A stretch of DNA of 64,000 nucleotides from Candidula unifasciata (taxonomy: Eukaryota > Mollusca > Gastropoda > Stylommatophora > Geomitridae). The stretch is taken from positions 322,501 through 386,500 of the forward strand of contig CAJHNH020004990.1 of the NCBI GenBank assembly GCA_905116865.2, written 5' to 3'. The first letter of the stretch is position 1, and every line of letters begins with the position of its first letter. A program made the translations under genes and the position numbers. Of this stretch, positions 20,232-31,525 are shown in pieces. Below the pieces are notes generated by a model. It was given only the letters and a program-made list of their open reading frames with translations. It was not told where the DNA came from and did no database searches.

Positions 20232-21010
20232 ACCGATCATCAATTGGTGGGTACCGATCATCAATTGGTGGGTACCGATCATCAATTGGTGGGTACCGAT
20301 CATCAATTGGTGGGTACCGATCATCAATTGGTGGGTACCGATCATAAATTGGTGGGTACCGATCATCAATTGGTGGTTACCGATCATCAATTGGTGGGTA
20401 CCGATCATCAATTGGTGGGTACCGATCATCAATTGGTGGTTACCGATCATCAATTGGTGGGTACCGATCACCAATTGGTGGGTACCGATCATCAGTTGGT
20501 GGGTACCGATCATCAATTGGTGGGTACCGATCATCAATTGGTGGGTACCGATCATCAATTGGTGGGTACCGATCATCAATTGGTGGGTACCGATCATCAA
20601 TTGGTGGGTACCGATCATCAATTGGTGGGTACCGATCATCAACTGGTGGGTACCGATCATCAATTGGTGGTTACCGATCATCAATTGGTGGGTACCGATC
20701 ATCAGTTGGTGGGTACCGATCATCAATTGGTGGGTACCGATCATCAATTGGTGGGTACCGATCATAAATTGGTGGGTACCGATCATCAGCTGGTGGGTAC
20801 CGATCATCAATTGGTGGGTACCGATCATCAATTGGTGGGTACCGATCATCAATTGGTGGGTACCGATCATCAGTTGGTGGGTACCGATCATCAATTGGTG
20901 GGTACCGATCATCAATTAGTGGGTACCGATCATCAATTGGTGGGTACCGATCATCAGTTGGTGGGTACCGATCATCAATTGGTGGGTACCGATCATCAAT
21001 TGGTGGGTCC
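20232..21010 (+). repeat. 21 bp minisatellite, 37 units
   Basis: The unit accgatcatcaattggtggg-t repeats head to tail with few substitutions. The first unit starts at 20232 and the last at 20988, exactly 36 periods apart. Because 21 is divisible by 3, all frames stay open (for example the heptad TDHQLVG). No start-site, splice or homology support exists for a protein. Confidence 0.95.
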
Positions 21011-21089
21011 CTCATCGACAGTTATGTCTCAATTGTCAATTTATCTGATGATCTTATTTTTTGATATTGTACACATTGCAATTTTCTGA

Positions 21090-21555
21090 ATGACCGAGGA
21101 GTTCTAGTTTGGATAGAAATGATTCTTTGTGGCTTTCCTGTTAGAATATAAAAAAAAAAAAAAATAAATTCATGTGTCGTTAAGTTTCAACATTTAATTC
21201 ATTTAGGAGCAAGCGGGCATTTATTTAAACGTTCTTTTTTTAAGAAGTTGTTATTTTGAATAATAACAATTTGTGTCTGATGAGTTAGTATTATAATAAT
21301 ATGAAACAGAAAGTCTTTAAAATAACAAACCGGACAGAATGGTTAATGAAACAACTAGATGGGTCAAAAGTACATCTGAAAGATATACCATGTCGGTTGT
21401 AAACAATAGTAAACGACTGCATTTTAAGTTGCAATTTACTTAATAAGTTGAACTGTGAGATGACAATTAAGTAATTCTGGTGCGTCCGTGACATTTAGGC
21501 GTTGCGAGTCCGACTAGTAATTCCAACATACTGTGATCGAAATCTTCTGCTGGCT
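21090..21555. other. AT-rich non-coding stretch
   Basis: Nothing recognisable apart from an A-run near 21150. Confidence 0.4.
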
Positions 21556-21559
21556 GCGT

Positions 21560-21745
21560 GGAGTTTTATCATAGTATGGGGATTCGTAGTCGACCCAGCC
21601 TAAAATGGATGTATTTCATGGGGAAGTAAAGACGGTTGTCGTAATGCTGCCGACCACATTACCCTCCTAGTACCGATTGGTCTGTAAAAATATAGGTGCT
21701 CTTCCTATATGCCCGATGCGCCTAAAGGTGTGAAAAGAAATCTTT
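21560..21745 (+). mobile_element. SINE family 1, diverged copy
   Basis: Contains tcgacccagcctaaaatgga, accgattggtctgtaaaaat and ataggtgctcttcctatatg blocks. Confidence 0.65.
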
Positions 21746-21839
21746 ATATTGTTTACTTTATTCTTTTTTTTCAGCATTTTAAGCCCAAAAAGTTTATTCC
21801 TGCAGATATCACTTGGCTCCATTCATCTCTGCCTTATTC

Positions 21840-22280
21840 TTATTTTTCTTCGATCCTTCTGTCAGAAAACTTATATCAGGAGCCGGTAGCCTTTATGAAA
21901 GCTATCCTCCAGTCCATATCTTCTTAATATATCATAGAGCTTTATCTTCATTGTGGTTGGAACAGGCCAGAAAGCGTCTTGTTGTCAGCATACATTCCCC
22001 ATGCTCAGCATTTTAGGGTGCCACGCTGCTGGAACACGTCTCCGTGTTTCTTACACCTACAAGTTTAAACATATGTTGACGACGTCTGTTGTGCCATGTC
22101 CTTAGTCTGAATATAATACATTGTCCCTCTCTAGAGAGGCTTTGCAGCGAGTCTTGGATATTCATCTGTGTGACTGACCATCTCCTTCCAGTTGGTGACT
22201 TGAAGTGTTTGGAGGTTTCCCTAAAAATTATCTTTCTACTGTCTTTTTGGTCTGCCTCGTGTTGCACTCTCATTCAGCTC
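21840..22280 (-). mobile_element. LINE C-terminal/3' end fragment
   Basis: Minus strand encodes CIIFRLRTWHNRRRQHMFKL preceded by DSLQSLSREGQ, the same tail family as 19120-19500. Related non-coding 3' sequence (ttatatcaggagccggtagc) recurs at 55385 and 56400. Confidence 0.72.
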
Positions 22281-22297
22281 TTTTGTGTATGCATTCT

Positions 22298-22299
<2 letters not shown>

Positions 22300-22354
<55 letters not shown>

Positions 22355-22355
22355 C
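22300..22355 (+). repeat. (C)n-(CT)n microsatellite
   Basis: A C-run followed by about 20 CT units. Confidence 0.9.
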
Positions 22356-22850
22356 TCTCTCTTATTTATCCATCTCTATCTCCCCCTGCTAAATTTTCTC
22401 TATATGTCCCAACTATTGCAGCCTATAAGCCCTCACAATGCCAGTTATTAGTGTTGATTTAAACAAATTGTGAATTTCAGTTATTGCCTTTGACTACCAT
22501 TCTGTACAAAAGTATGAGCAAGCGTGTTGTTTTATCATTATACATATTCATCAGACTTGGCTGGCGAATCTGCAGAAATCCTGGCAGTGATGTGATTAAC
22601 TATTTCACTTCTAGGCAAGTTTTATTTTGACTCATTCTATTCTAAGAAAATGTACTCTAAATAAGGAAAGTTAGCATCAAAAGGAATTGAACTAATTACA
22701 GCAGTAATTAGAAGAAATTAAAACAACATTTGAAGCAGAATGGGTTAGCTTAACAATAGGATGACATATTGTATTTTCAATTAAAAATAGAATATCATGA
22801 CGCTAAAAACACCTGATCTGTAACCTGTTTAGTATTAAATGAGTTAAGAG
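22356..22850. other. AT-rich non-coding stretch
   Basis: No recognisable feature. Confidence 0.4.
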
Positions 22851-23310
22851 TAGTGACAGTAGTAGTATGTTTATAGCAGTAGTAGCAGAGTAGTAGAATA
22901 GTTAAAGTAAAGGTAATATTGTTGTGGTAATAGTAGTATAGTTGTAGCAGTATAGTTATAGCAGTAGTAGCAGAATAGTTGAATAGTTGTAGTAGTAGTA
23001 ATATAGTTGTAGCTATAGCAGTGGTATAGTTATAGCAGCAGTAGTAGTTTATAGCAGTAGTAGTAGTGGTGATAGTAATGGTAGTAGCAATAGTAGTATA
23101 TCTGTAGTTTTAATAGTAATATAGTAACAGAAGTCGTAAATTTGAAGTAGTAGTACTTATAGTGTAGTTGTAGTGGTATAGTTATAATATTAATTTGTGT
23201 AGTAAAAGCTTTAGTAGTAGTAATAAAGTTGTAGTACTAGTGTAGTTGTAATAGTATAGTTGTAGCAGTATAGTTTTAGCAGTAGCAGTATAGATGTAGC
23301 AGCTACAGTG
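22850..23310 (+). repeat. degenerate GTA/GTAGCA trinucleotide-rich tract
   Basis: Irregular tagtagtag, tagcagtag and tagttgtag blocks over about 450 bp. An old, diverged microsatellite. Confidence 0.85.
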
Positions 23311-23627
23311 GAAGTGAAGTAACCAACCAGTCACCATGTTAGACAATGCCCAGTCACAAGACAGATCGATAATCACAGTAATTTTTAAGGAATGCGGCCG
23401 ACTATAACTAGGATAATACATATGTGGTATGCAAAGATCATATTCAAATGGTATTTAACTAACGGAAAACACAAACCATCAATAAGACTATCAGATATAA
23501 CAATAATTGAGATAAAAGAAACCATACAGTCACTTTGTTTACTTTCCGGACATCAATGTTTGAATGAATAACGGGAAGTTCCGGATCTAAATTTACTACA
23601 TGACTTCATTCTGATAAGTTGCGGATC

Positions 23628-23852
23628 TTTTACAAGACGTTGCAGAACCAACCCCAGCAGCCCCTGGCTGTTGTGTGGTTTTTTTTTAGACAAATTTACC
23701 TCCAGTAGTTTGCCATTCCCCCTGGACGGTCGGCTTCTTAAAACCACTGTCGAAACCAACGCAAGGCGCATAGCCCGCAGCTGGGATCGAACCCGGCACC
23801 CCGGCATTACGAAACGTTCGCATCGACTTAGCCACAGAGCCGACTTATTCTG
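23628..23852 (-). mobile_element. SINE family 2, full length
   Basis: Reverse copy with caacgtcttgtaaaag-type start, ccacacaacagccaggggct and the B-box-like gggttcgatcccagctg (reverse strand). Confidence 0.8.
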
Positions 23853-24044
23853 ATAAACAAACTGTAATTTAAAAGAAACAAGACACAAACAAAAGATTGC
23901 ACAATTTATTGCCTGGCTCATTTCGCTGTATCTCGTCAGGTGCATACTATTATTAACAGTTACATTTATGAAGTAAACAAGTGAATCCTTTATAACTTAA
24001 GTAGAAATAGTGTTAGATGAAAGACTGGTATCTATCCAGAGGCA

Positions 24045-24200
24045 TCTGGGTACTTTCAGGGAAGCCCTGTAAGAGTCCATTGGTATAGGGGTGTTACGGT
24101 TGGAAGTGAAAACCACCTAGCTCTAACCCTATCACTCATATAATACTAGACTTTCCCGGGTGTTCCGGAGGTTCCACGTGAAAATGAAAGTACCGACACC
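24045..24200. mobile_element. small foldback element
   Basis: Imperfect inverted arms start gggtactttca and end tgaaagtacc. Internal blocks (agagtccattggtatagggg, taatactagactttcccggg) resemble the arms of the larger foldback element at 32111-32393. Confidence 0.6.
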
Positions 24201-24690
24201 TAAACAAATACAACTTGGCAAGGGGAAGGACTCTAAACCCCTTTCAATTTTGCTCTTGATAAAGTATGTAGAGGATCTTCTCAAAAGGTATAAGCCTTGT
24301 TTAAGAGCCTAATAATAATTATAGTAATAATAGTGAATAATGAATAATATTAATAACCATAATAATGCGCTGAGGAAAATATTTGAAAAATATATGTACA
24401 ATTACATAAACAAAAACTTCAAAACAATTACTTTTACATATGGTTAGGGGTGGAAAGGCGTGAGGGGTGTCTTTTATTTCCCTTTAAATTTGTGTGTGTA
24501 TATAAAAGCATCTTTTGCCAAAAGAAATTGTTATTCAGCTCCCCCCCCCTTCCCCCGCGCACCCTTAAAGTGTATTGAAGCTCTCCTTTTTAGTTACTAG
24601 TTATAGACAATAATATATTATATCAAATGTATTATTATATTTTTACCATGCAAAACATTATTATTTTTAAATAAGGCGCTGTTCCATTAA
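24201..24690. other. non-coding stretch with C-runs
   Basis: AT-rich with a C-run near 24541. No feature recognised. Confidence 0.4.
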
Positions 24691-24699
24691 GGCCCACCA

Positions 24700-25235
24700 C
24701 AACTCCCCCCCCCCAACCCCCCTAGCCATGATAATGTGTAAGGAGAATGTACATCACACCAACCCCCCAACAATGTGTAAGAGGATGAACTCCCCTTTCA
24801 TGACACTGTGTAAGAGACTAAACACCCCCTCCCCCACAACGTGTGAGAGGCTAAACACCCTCCCCTTTCTCCGACAATGTGTAAGAGGCTGACCCCCCCC
24901 CCACCCCCACCCCGATAATATGTAAGGATGAACACCCTCTTCCTTCCCCTACAATGTGTAAAACGATTAAACCCCCCCCCCCCTCCCCCTTCCCCGACAA
25001 TGTGTAAGAGGCTGAGCAACTCCCCCCTCTGACCAACCCCTTCTACCACCCTCTTTCCCACACCGATAACGTGTAAGAGAACAACCCCTCCCCCCCCCCC
25101 CCCTCTTTGAACCCTCCAAATTTCCCACACCCCCCCCCCCCCCCCATCCCGCCTTCCCGTCTTCCACGACAATGTGTAAGAAGAGGGCTAAACATCCCCC
25201 ATCCCACCCTAATAATATGAAGGGATCAAACTCCC
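24700..25235 (-). repeat. degenerate C-rich tandem repeat (~50-60 bp units)
   Basis: About ten irregular units, each with a gacaatgtgtaagaggctga-like core followed by C-runs of variable length. The minus-strand Gly-rich open frames are products of the repeat. Confidence 0.85.
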
Positions 25236-25369
25236 ACCCTGTATTTTCTTTTATGTCAGCGCGCTCTGAGGGCCATATCTGCCACTTTTAGCCCAACACA
25301 ACCTGACTTTAGCAAACCCTCAGCTAGTCGTCTCTTTACTCGTGTTACGCATTACTCCTGCTTTATATA

Positions 25370-25415
25370 TGTGTGTGCGCGCGCGCGTGTGCGTGTGTGT
25401 GTCTACATGTAAGTG
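25370..25415 (+). repeat. (GT/GC)n microsatellite
   Basis: gtgtgtgcgcgcgcgcgtgt alternating purine-pyrimidine tract. Confidence 0.9.
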
Positions 25416-26060
25416 AGTTGTGTGTGCATTAATAAAGTTGTTGAATGCTAGTATTTGTGTCTGATTATGTTGCGTGGGGGGGAAGGGGGGGGTAATATCT
25501 TTATATGGTGTGCATGATGATGTAATGAGATTCTAAGGGTTATTGTGTCTATCAACCCCCCCCCCCCTTTTTTCCCTTTTCCTCTCCCATACAGGTCCAA
25601 AACCCAGGCAGCAGAACTCCAGTTTCATTACATAGGCAACATTAAAAACAGTATTTGAAGTATTGCCAAACCTAGAAACCCGTTTACACAAAAACGTTCT
25701 TGTAAAATCGATTTATCAGATATTCTGCACAATGTATAGCGTGACTAGTTATTCAAACACGCCATGGTGATCATTTGAAGAATTTTTTTTTTTTTTTTGG
25801 TAGCCGACCTCCATTCACCATGGACTAATTCAGCAATGGCCGGTCGATTCCAGTCGAAACGCGTATGAAACAGATGTCGGTGGGTTCTTGTTGAGGTAGT
25901 AAAGCTTCATGTATGTAACTCCACACAGGGACATAGCAAGGATATGGTATTCATTGGTATATCATATGCCAGGCTTTGTTGCGCTATAGTTCGTCCATTC
26001 GCTCTTGCTTTGAACTCCCATGTACTTCTGCCTCTCAACATCCAGTTATTGTTATAGATT
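25416..26060. other. non-coding stretch
   Basis: Contains a G-run (25476-25491), C-run (25556-25567) and T-run (25782-25798). No gene or repeat family recognised. Confidence 0.4.
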
Positions 26061-26064
26061 AGTA

Positions 26065-26335
26065 AGTAAAGGACCTTTTCCTACGCCTGTAGGCGTATAC
26101 GGCCTTTATGGCTAGACCCATATATTTTATCGACCAATCAGCTCAAGATGGGTGATGTGGTCAGCATCAATCCGGCTGCCTTTACTTCCCGGGACTGCAC
26201 CTGGTACCCATTCAAGACTAGGTCGACCTGTGAGCCAAGGTCATTTTTGAGGGGGAAAAAGTCCGGCTCCGCCATTGAGCGAACCCACGACCTTCTGATA
26301 CGCGGCGAGAGTCTAGCCGCTTCGCCATGTAAACT
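26065..26335 (-). mobile_element. SINE family 1, full length
   Basis: Reverse copy from aaggaccttttcctacgcct through tcatgctggccg-type body (agcatcaatccggctgcctt) to the tRNA-like head (cgaacccacgaccttctgat, gagtctagccgcttcgcc). Confidence 0.82.
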
Positions 26336-26625
26336 CCTTGGTATAGATCAGTTTTTACCTCATTTTTTTCCCACCGTCCCCTTTTTCAGTGGGGGAAAAA
26401 AATCGCCCAGCGTCCTCCTCCCCATAGAAAAATCATCACCATCATGTGCCATGCCCAAAATCAATAAGCAGCTAAAGGCAGTCATCATTCGTTGCCCTAC
26501 ATGAGATAGAGAATCTTGACTCCGGTGGTGCTCTTGTGCCGGCCCATGCAAGCGGCTAAGCCACCACGGTATTTATCCGTTTACCTTCCTCTGGCCCACT
26601 TTCTATAAATCTTGCCAGTTGTCAT

Positions 26626-26850
26626 CAAGTAACGCTTCGTTTCGTAATGCCGGGATGATAGGTTCGATCCCAGCTGCTGGCAATACGCCTTACGTTGGTT
26701 TCGACAGTGGTATCAAGAAATACGACCGTCCAGGAGGCAATGGCAAACTACTGGATGTAAATTGCCTAGAGAAACCACACAACAGCCAGGGGCTGTTAGG
26801 GTTGGTTCTACAACGTCCTGTAAAGGATACGCAACTTTTTGTCATCAAGT
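26626..26850 (+). mobile_element. SINE family 2, full length
   Basis: cgcttcgtttcgtaatgccg, the B-box-like gttcgatcccagctgc, ccacacaacagccaggggct and acaacgtcctgtaaagg. Confidence 0.82.
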
Positions 26851-27400
26851 TCCCGAGACTGTTTGCATAGAAATATACTTTTTTTTTTCAAAATAGAGTA
26901 AACAAAATAATTTAATGGTAATTTTGAGTTTTATCGTCTTTCTTACCATGTCGTACAACATGTTCTGGTCTATTATTGTTATTGTATTCTCTCCAGTTCA
27001 GCCTCGAAGTTTGTTTTGAGAGTATTTGTGACATATTACAGATCTGCGACAGATGGGGCTGCTTGAGCTTTTCCAAGCTCCCTTCCCTTTCTGACGATTG
27101 ATAATAGACTGGAATTCACTGCTCGACCAGTGCTGTTCTTGTGGACAGCATTCTGATTTTTTCTTTTTGTAAAATTTATTAGATAGTGCTGTCCTGTCTG
27201 GAGCATGAGATGGCTAAGGGGACTGATTGATTTTGTTTATGTCAGTTTGACAGCTTTTTGTTTTTGATTTTTGTTTAATCCTTAAAATTGACTAGTTGAA
27301 GACTGCTAAGTTCAAAGGAGAATGACTGCCTCTGCTCTAAATAAAGTTGGTACAAGCTGCCCATGCCGATGTTATGTCTCCTATATTGAAAAAAGTAACA
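26851..27400. other. AT-rich non-coding stretch
   Basis: No recognisable feature. Confidence 0.4.
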
Positions 27401-27404
27401 GGAA

Positions 27405-27775
27405 ATTTGTTGATCGGCACTCGTAGAAAGAAGTGAAAAGATAGAAGAACACACTAGACAACATAAAAATCGAAAGCTAAAGTTGCCGTGCCGGGAATTG
27501 AACCTGTCACCTCTAGACGGCGTGTGCGCCTCGCAATTTAAACAAGTGCACTAAGAACATGGTCAACTAGGCACCCCCCCCCCCCCCCACCCCAAAAGGT
27601 GTCTATCGTACAGCTTGAAAATTGATCGGCACTCATAGAAAGAAGTAGAAAGATAGAAGAACACAATAGACAACATAACAAACGAAAACTTTAGTTGTGT
27701 GCCGGGAATCAAACCTGTGACCTCCAGACGCCGTTCGCGTCTCGCTCTGGAATCAAGTGCACTCAAGGGTTACCC
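27405..27775 (-). mobile_element. two tandem tRNA-derived SINE copies (family 3)
   Basis: Two diverged direct copies (about 27405-27590 and 27619-27775) share gatcggcactcatagaaaga, tagacaacataa and a reverse-strand B-box-like aggttcaattcccggc / aggtttgattcccggc. A C-run separates them. A short related piece (gattggcactcgaagaa) occurs near 63412. Confidence 0.7.
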
Positions 27776-27894
27776 CCTCTGTTTATTTATACGAGTATGT
27801 CTCAGTATTGCAAATATGGAATACAATGCAGATTCACCCACTTCCTCTGTAGTGACTCCTTTACCAAAAACCGTCTGTGAACATAAATAAAGCA

Positions 27895-28142
27895 AAGAAC
27901 CCTTTTTCCTGCCTCTCAGGCGTATTGGGTATATAGGGTTAGACCTATATTTTATAGACTAAACAGCACTTGGGAGGGGTGATGTGTTCAGTATTACGCA
28001 TGCCGCCTTTACTTCCAATGACTGTACCAGGTACCCACTCAAGGCTGGGTCGACCTGGGAGCCAAGGTTATTCGTTAGGAACCAAACCCACGACCTTCCG
28101 ATCGGCAGCCGAGCGTCTAACCGCTAGACCATGGCGGCTCCA
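27895..28142 (-). mobile_element. SINE family 1, full length
   Basis: Reverse copy. Its tRNA-like head reads, on the minus strand, ggtctagcggttagacgctc and gtcgtgggtttggttcc. Confidence 0.82.
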
Positions 28143-28363
28143 GTCTGTGAACATGCATGTACAAATACTGGAGGGATACTGAATATATGAGTACATAAAG
28201 TGACAAAGCTCTTTGCTCTAACTTACTTTGTAAATTATTCCTAGGACTTTTGAAACTGTACTGTTTATCCATAGTTTTGGTTAGAGAGTATGATACATCA
28301 TTACGTCAGTTCTAATATTTGCCTTTTGTGTCAAAGTTTCTTTTGCGAAATGATTTATACCTT

Positions 28364-28435
28364 GTGTGTGTGTGTGTGTGTGTACGTGTGCGTGCGTGCG
28401 TGCGTGCGTGCGTGTGAGTGTGTGTGTGTGTGCAA
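28364..28435 (+). repeat. (GT)n(GC) microsatellite
   Basis: gtgtgtgtgt and tgcgtgcgtgcg units. Confidence 0.92.
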
Positions 28436-28726
28436 GATTTTTGTCTTCTTAAAATCGGTAGATGGTTAGGAAGCCTTTTAAGCTTTTTAAACTAGGCAAC
28501 GCATTTGTCCTGTCTACGAAATCCAAGGTGCTCCAAGACAACAATTTTCTTATTTCTCTCCTACTTGTAAGTTAAAAAAAAATATTTTCATGCATTTCTT
28601 TTGTGTAATTTTTTTTAATCCCTAGATCCTCTATACTTTCCTAAATCCATGTCTCTTAAACAGTTCTGCACACGTTATGTATTCCTTTGTTTATTACTGC
28701 ATATTTAGGATTTTTGTTCAATTCCT

Positions 28727-29025
28727 TCTTTATCTTCTTCTTCTTCTTCGCGTTCACCAGCTGTACACTCTGGCGGAAAGTTCTGGTTTCTTGTCCACTA
28801 CTGAACTGCAGTCCTGCTCCAGAACCTGAGTGTTGCGTGTGCATCAGTTTTACAGATCTCATTCTCTTGAAAACAGACTGTTGGTTCCTTGCCTCTCCGG
28901 CAGATGCACTCCGACTTCAAAGGAAGCTCCCCAATTAGTCGACTCTTAAGACATGCTTTTAGGGAGGCAGTGGGTCTATTCTTGTTTTCCCCACAATGGG
29001 GCCCCGGAACCCACACGGGGTCCTT
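28727..29025 (-). mobile_element. GAA-tailed repeat (repeat C), near complete
   Basis: The best copy. Reading the minus strand, it starts ggaccccgtgtgggttccgg, passes tagacccactgcctccctaa, aggcaaggaaccaacagtct and cagaactttccgccagagtg, and ends gtgaacgcgaagaagaagaa. No coding frame; SINE-like in size and tail. Confidence 0.75.
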
Positions 29026-29224
29026 CTTTATATAATTGTATTCATGATTTCCTCAGTCCTCACAGCTCGGTTGTTCTTGTTTTCTGTCAGTGCTAAGTTG
29101 CCATTTGCTATTTGTATTCTGGATTGATTATATTGACAGACAAAGAATGTTGTGCTTTTGCCATCGAATAAGAATACAGCCAGACCAAACTGCAAACGGA
29201 ATTTTTTTTTTAAATCCTCACCCA

Positions 29225-29450
29225 AACTACCGGATATGCGCAAGATCATCATCATCATCGTGTGCCCTGCTAACTGGCGTAGGTGGTCATGCGTCTCCAC
29301 AGATCACGATCCCTGGTTGCCTGGAACAGCTCTCTTGATGATATTCCTCCATGCCATCGTTTCAGCCCATCCAGCATCATCTCTCTTGGGCTGCCTCTAC
29401 CCCTTTTCCCACTGATCTTTCCAGATGCGCAAGGTAAGTACAGAAATAGT
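29225..29450 (-). mobile_element. LINE reverse transcriptase C-terminal end
   Basis: Minus strand encodes KRGRGSPREMMLDGLKRWHG and LFQATRDRDLWRRMTTYAS, the typical basic tail of RGRP-type LINE polymerases. Confidence 0.8.
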
Positions 29451-29849
29451 TTGGTCACCTAGTGAGAATGCAGCCAGACCAAACGGCATCTGTGACTTTT
29501 TACAGCAGAACATCTGGGAGGAAGGCGAGGGGAAGAGCAAGAAAGAAGTGGATCAATAATGTAGCTGAAACCTGCACACACACACAAAAAGACGAATAAA
29601 TCTATCACCAAGGCCACCTGAGAAGCGCAAGACAAATACAGAAAACCATGACACTGGACTACAACCAGGTATCACTGAGACGTCACAAGAAAGAAAGAGG
29701 AAGAGGCAATCATAACAATTTCAATCCCCTACACTACATTAACCGTTAATCAAAATGTCCTAGCGCCCCCACTTTGGGAAACATTGGTATTCACCTTGGC
29801 GGTAATTATTATCAGCCCACCTGTCTCTATAATCACACTAACTTCTTGT

Positions 29850-30118
29850 TATTTGTTTACCGGCTGTAAGCTCCGCCGGAAAGACCTGGCTGTTCCTTCA
29901 TTTGGATTATGACATATTGCCAGGAACTGAGTTTTGCATGTACATCCGTTTTACCGGCTTATTTTTGTTTGTTCCTTGCCGCTTGGGCAGAAGCACTCCG
30001 ATCTCGACGGAAGTTCACAATTAGTCGACTCCTACGACATGCTTGTTGGAGAGGTAATGGGTCTATTTATTGTTAACCCCCACAATGGGGCGCTGAAACC
30101 CACACGGGGACACTAATT
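29850..30118 (-). mobile_element. GAA-tailed repeat (repeat C), near complete
   Basis: Contains gttccttgccgcttgggcag, gtcgactcctacgacatgct, and an end acaatggggcgctgaaaccc. The CTT end is eroded. Confidence 0.7.
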
Positions 30119-30276
30119 CACTGGCATCTTTTTTTTTTTTTTTTTGTCTCACCGATATCAGACTGAAGCCCAGTGTGTTGAACTCAGTTGTGTGTTTTAG
30201 TTCTTATTGTTTTCCACTGAGTTCTACTTGTCTTTGTTTTTCTCTTCCTCTCGTCCTCTTTTTCCTCCCCTTTTCT

Positions 30277-30278
30277 TC

Positions 30279-30310
<32 letters not shown>

Positions 30311-30415
30311 CTTCTTCTTCTTCTTCTTCTTCTTCTTCTTCTTCTTCTTCTTCTTCTTCTTCTTCTTCTTCTTCTTCTTTCTTCTTCTTCTCTTCTTCTT
30401 CTTCTTCTTTTTCTT

Positions 30416-30448
<33 letters not shown>

Positions 30449-30866
30449 CTTCTTCTTCTTCTTCTTCTTCTTCTTCTTCTTCTTCTTCTTCTTCTTCTTC
30501 TTCTTCTTCTTCTTCTTCTTCTTCTTCTTCTTCTTCTCCCCTCCTCCTTTATTTCTTCTTTCTTCTTCTTCTTCTCCCCCCCCTCCTTTTTCTTCTTCTT
30601 TCTTCTTCTTTTTTTCTTCTTCTTCTTCTTCTTCCTTCTTCTTCTTCTTCTTCTTCTTCTTCTTCTTCTTCTTCTTCTTCTTCTTCTTCTTCTTCTTCTT
30701 CTTCTTCTTCTTCTTCTTCTTCTTTTTCTCCCCTCCTCCTTTTTCTTCTTCTTCTTCTTCTTTTTCTTCTTCTTCTTCTTCTTCTTCTTCTTCTTCTTCT
30801 TCTTCTTCTTCTTCTTCTTCTTCTTCTTCTTCTTCTTCTTCTTCTTCTTCTTCTTCTTCTTTTTCT
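30277..30866 (+). repeat. (CTT)n / (GAA)n array, ~590 bp
   Basis: A second long CTT array with interruptions such as ctcccctcctcc. Open frames coding poly-Ser, poly-Phe or poly-Leu across it are artefacts of the trinucleotide period. Confidence 0.97.
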
Positions 30867-30899
30867 TTCCTTAGTTTTGCTTTATTTCCTCATTGTCTT

Positions 30900-31030
30900 C
30901 CTTTCTTCTGTGTCTTCTTCAGTAGAAGTAGATGATTTCAAAGGGAGAAGGCGAGTGTGAGAAAAGACTAAAGATGACGATGAACAGTAATAAACGCATT
31001 AAAAGCAACCTAAGAAGAAATAAAAAAGGT

Positions 31031-31064
<34 letters not shown>

Positions 31065-31365
31065 TAGCTATCATCCGAATAACGGCCACATAATATTGCG
31101 GCCAAAAACACACTCTGACAGGGCCTTATTAGGTCCTGTGTTGTAAACATTCAAAAACTCTAACTAGAAAATAATGAGGAATTGAAAAAAGGGAAACATG
31201 ACGAAATCGACGACTTAGCGATAATTGAGGCCTTTTTCACCTCAGAGAGTATCTCCCGCACCGCTACGCGCGGCGCGGATGGAGGGGGGGGGAACTAAAC
31301 TAGATGGCTGGGACTCACGAGGAAATTGCAGGAGATGCAGTAGCTGCTGCTCGTGAGTCCCAGCT
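30900..31365. other. non-coding stretch with (TA)(CA) microsatellite
   Basis: Contains atatatatatacacacacac at about 31032-31064 and an imperfect hairpin around 31303-31367 (gctgggactcacgag and its complement ctcgtgagtcccagc). No gene. Confidence 0.5.
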
Positions 31366-31525
31366 CGTGGCTCCCTGGTCAACCCAGCCTTAAAATGGTA
31401 CCAGTGAAGTCCTGGGAAGTAAAGACGACGGGTGAGAAATGACATCATCCACCGAGTGGCCATTGGTCTATAGAATACAGGTCTAGCCCTATATACCCAA
31501 AATGTGGAAAAGGGTCATTTCTTTT
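31366..31525 (+). mobile_element. SINE family 1, truncated
   Basis: ggtcaacccagccttaaaat, gtcctgggaagtaaagacga, ataggtctagccctatata, and aaaagggtcatttcttttta. Confidence 0.75.

Noticed and set aside
20100..21089. 329-codon frame of TDHQLVG heptads
   Set aside because: The 21 bp period keeps every frame open, including the reverse strand. No signal peptide, splice or homology support.
30175..30960. Ser/Phe/Leu-rich open frames over 240 codons
   Set aside because: Translation of the second CTT array.
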